Below are positions 5,627 through 5,678 of a DNA stretch of 5,678 nt, piece after piece. The position numbers were made by a program, and so were the translations under genes. Under the pieces are notes generated by a model that was not told the origin of the DNA, ran no database searches, and saw nothing but the letters and a program-made list of their open reading frames with translations. The DNA is from an uncultured Bacteroides sp. (GTDB taxonomy: Bacteria; Bacteroidota; Bacteroidia; Bacteroidales; Bacteroidaceae). Numbering within the stretch: the first letter of the stretch is position 1; each line of letters begins with the position of its first letter. The stretch is from contig CAMTFK010000275.1 in assembly GCA_947071285.1 (NCBI GenBank), positions 1 through 5,678 of the forward strand. Direction: 5' to 3'.

Positions 5627-5678
5627 ATGAATATACAAGAAAAGAGTAAAATAGAGTATCGTTCCAGGATTAACCGGG
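5627..5678 (+). CDS. N-terminus of a probable AraC-family regulator (partial)
   Basis: The ATG at 5627 opens a frame that stays open to the window end, giving 17 residues, MNIQEKSKIEYRSRINR. The segment EYRSRINR resembles the first helix of AraC-family regulators that carry the helix-turn-helix domain at the N-terminus, often followed by a GyrI-like effector domain (typically ...RINRVxDYIExNL...). This fits the position, 94 bases after a stand-alone GyrI-like gene and beside a MATE pump. A predicted -7 element lies 18 bases upstream. The call rests on a short fragment plus context, so another helical protein cannot be excluded. Confidence 0.55.
   Translation, partial: MNIQEKSKIEYRSRINR

Overview
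The window looks like a chromosomal stretch from a gut-type Bacteroidales genome, most likely Bacteroides or a close relative. Four things point there: a fimbrillin-like lipoprotein with a typical Bacteroidetes signal peptide, BACON-like C-terminal domains, A-rich leaders with no clear Shine-Dalgarno before the main genes, and several matches to the Bacteroides promoter -7 element TAnnTTTG. No tRNA, rRNA, CRISPR array, transposase or integrase gene was seen.

Region 1 (1-2160) is the end of a surface-lipoprotein operon. The last 26 codons of an upstream gene are followed after 33 bases by a 643-residue fimbrillin-like lipoprotein (117-2048). The two C-termini resemble each other, so they are probably tandem paralogs. 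A strong 14-bp stem-loop with a T-rich tail (2116-2158) closes the operon. This region is GC-rich (roughly 55%, higher in places).

Region 2 (2160-3436) is a single AT-rich gene (about one third GC) for a 366-residue protein I do not recognise. It has its own predicted promoter. The -7 element lies inside an inverted repeat of two 13-bp arms around 8 bp, which could be an operator or a recombinase-type site. Composition and isolation suggest a horizontally acquired single-gene cargo.

Region 3 (3469-5678) is a probable drug-response module. A MepA-like MATE efflux transporter (minus strand) is divergent from a stand-alone GyrI-like small-molecule-binding protein (5062-5532). The latter is followed on the same strand by the first 17 codons of what looks like an AraC-family regulator running off the window. 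A sensor or regulator, a ligand-binding or detoxifying protein and an efflux pump would make a coherent unit. The 234-bp divergent intergenic region carries a -7 element for each direction, a small palindrome and a possible short leader ORF.

The most interesting items are the orphan AT-rich gene with its 13-8-13 inverted repeat, and the stand-alone GyrI-like protein beside MATE and AraC. All functional calls rest on reading motifs by eye; no database search was run.
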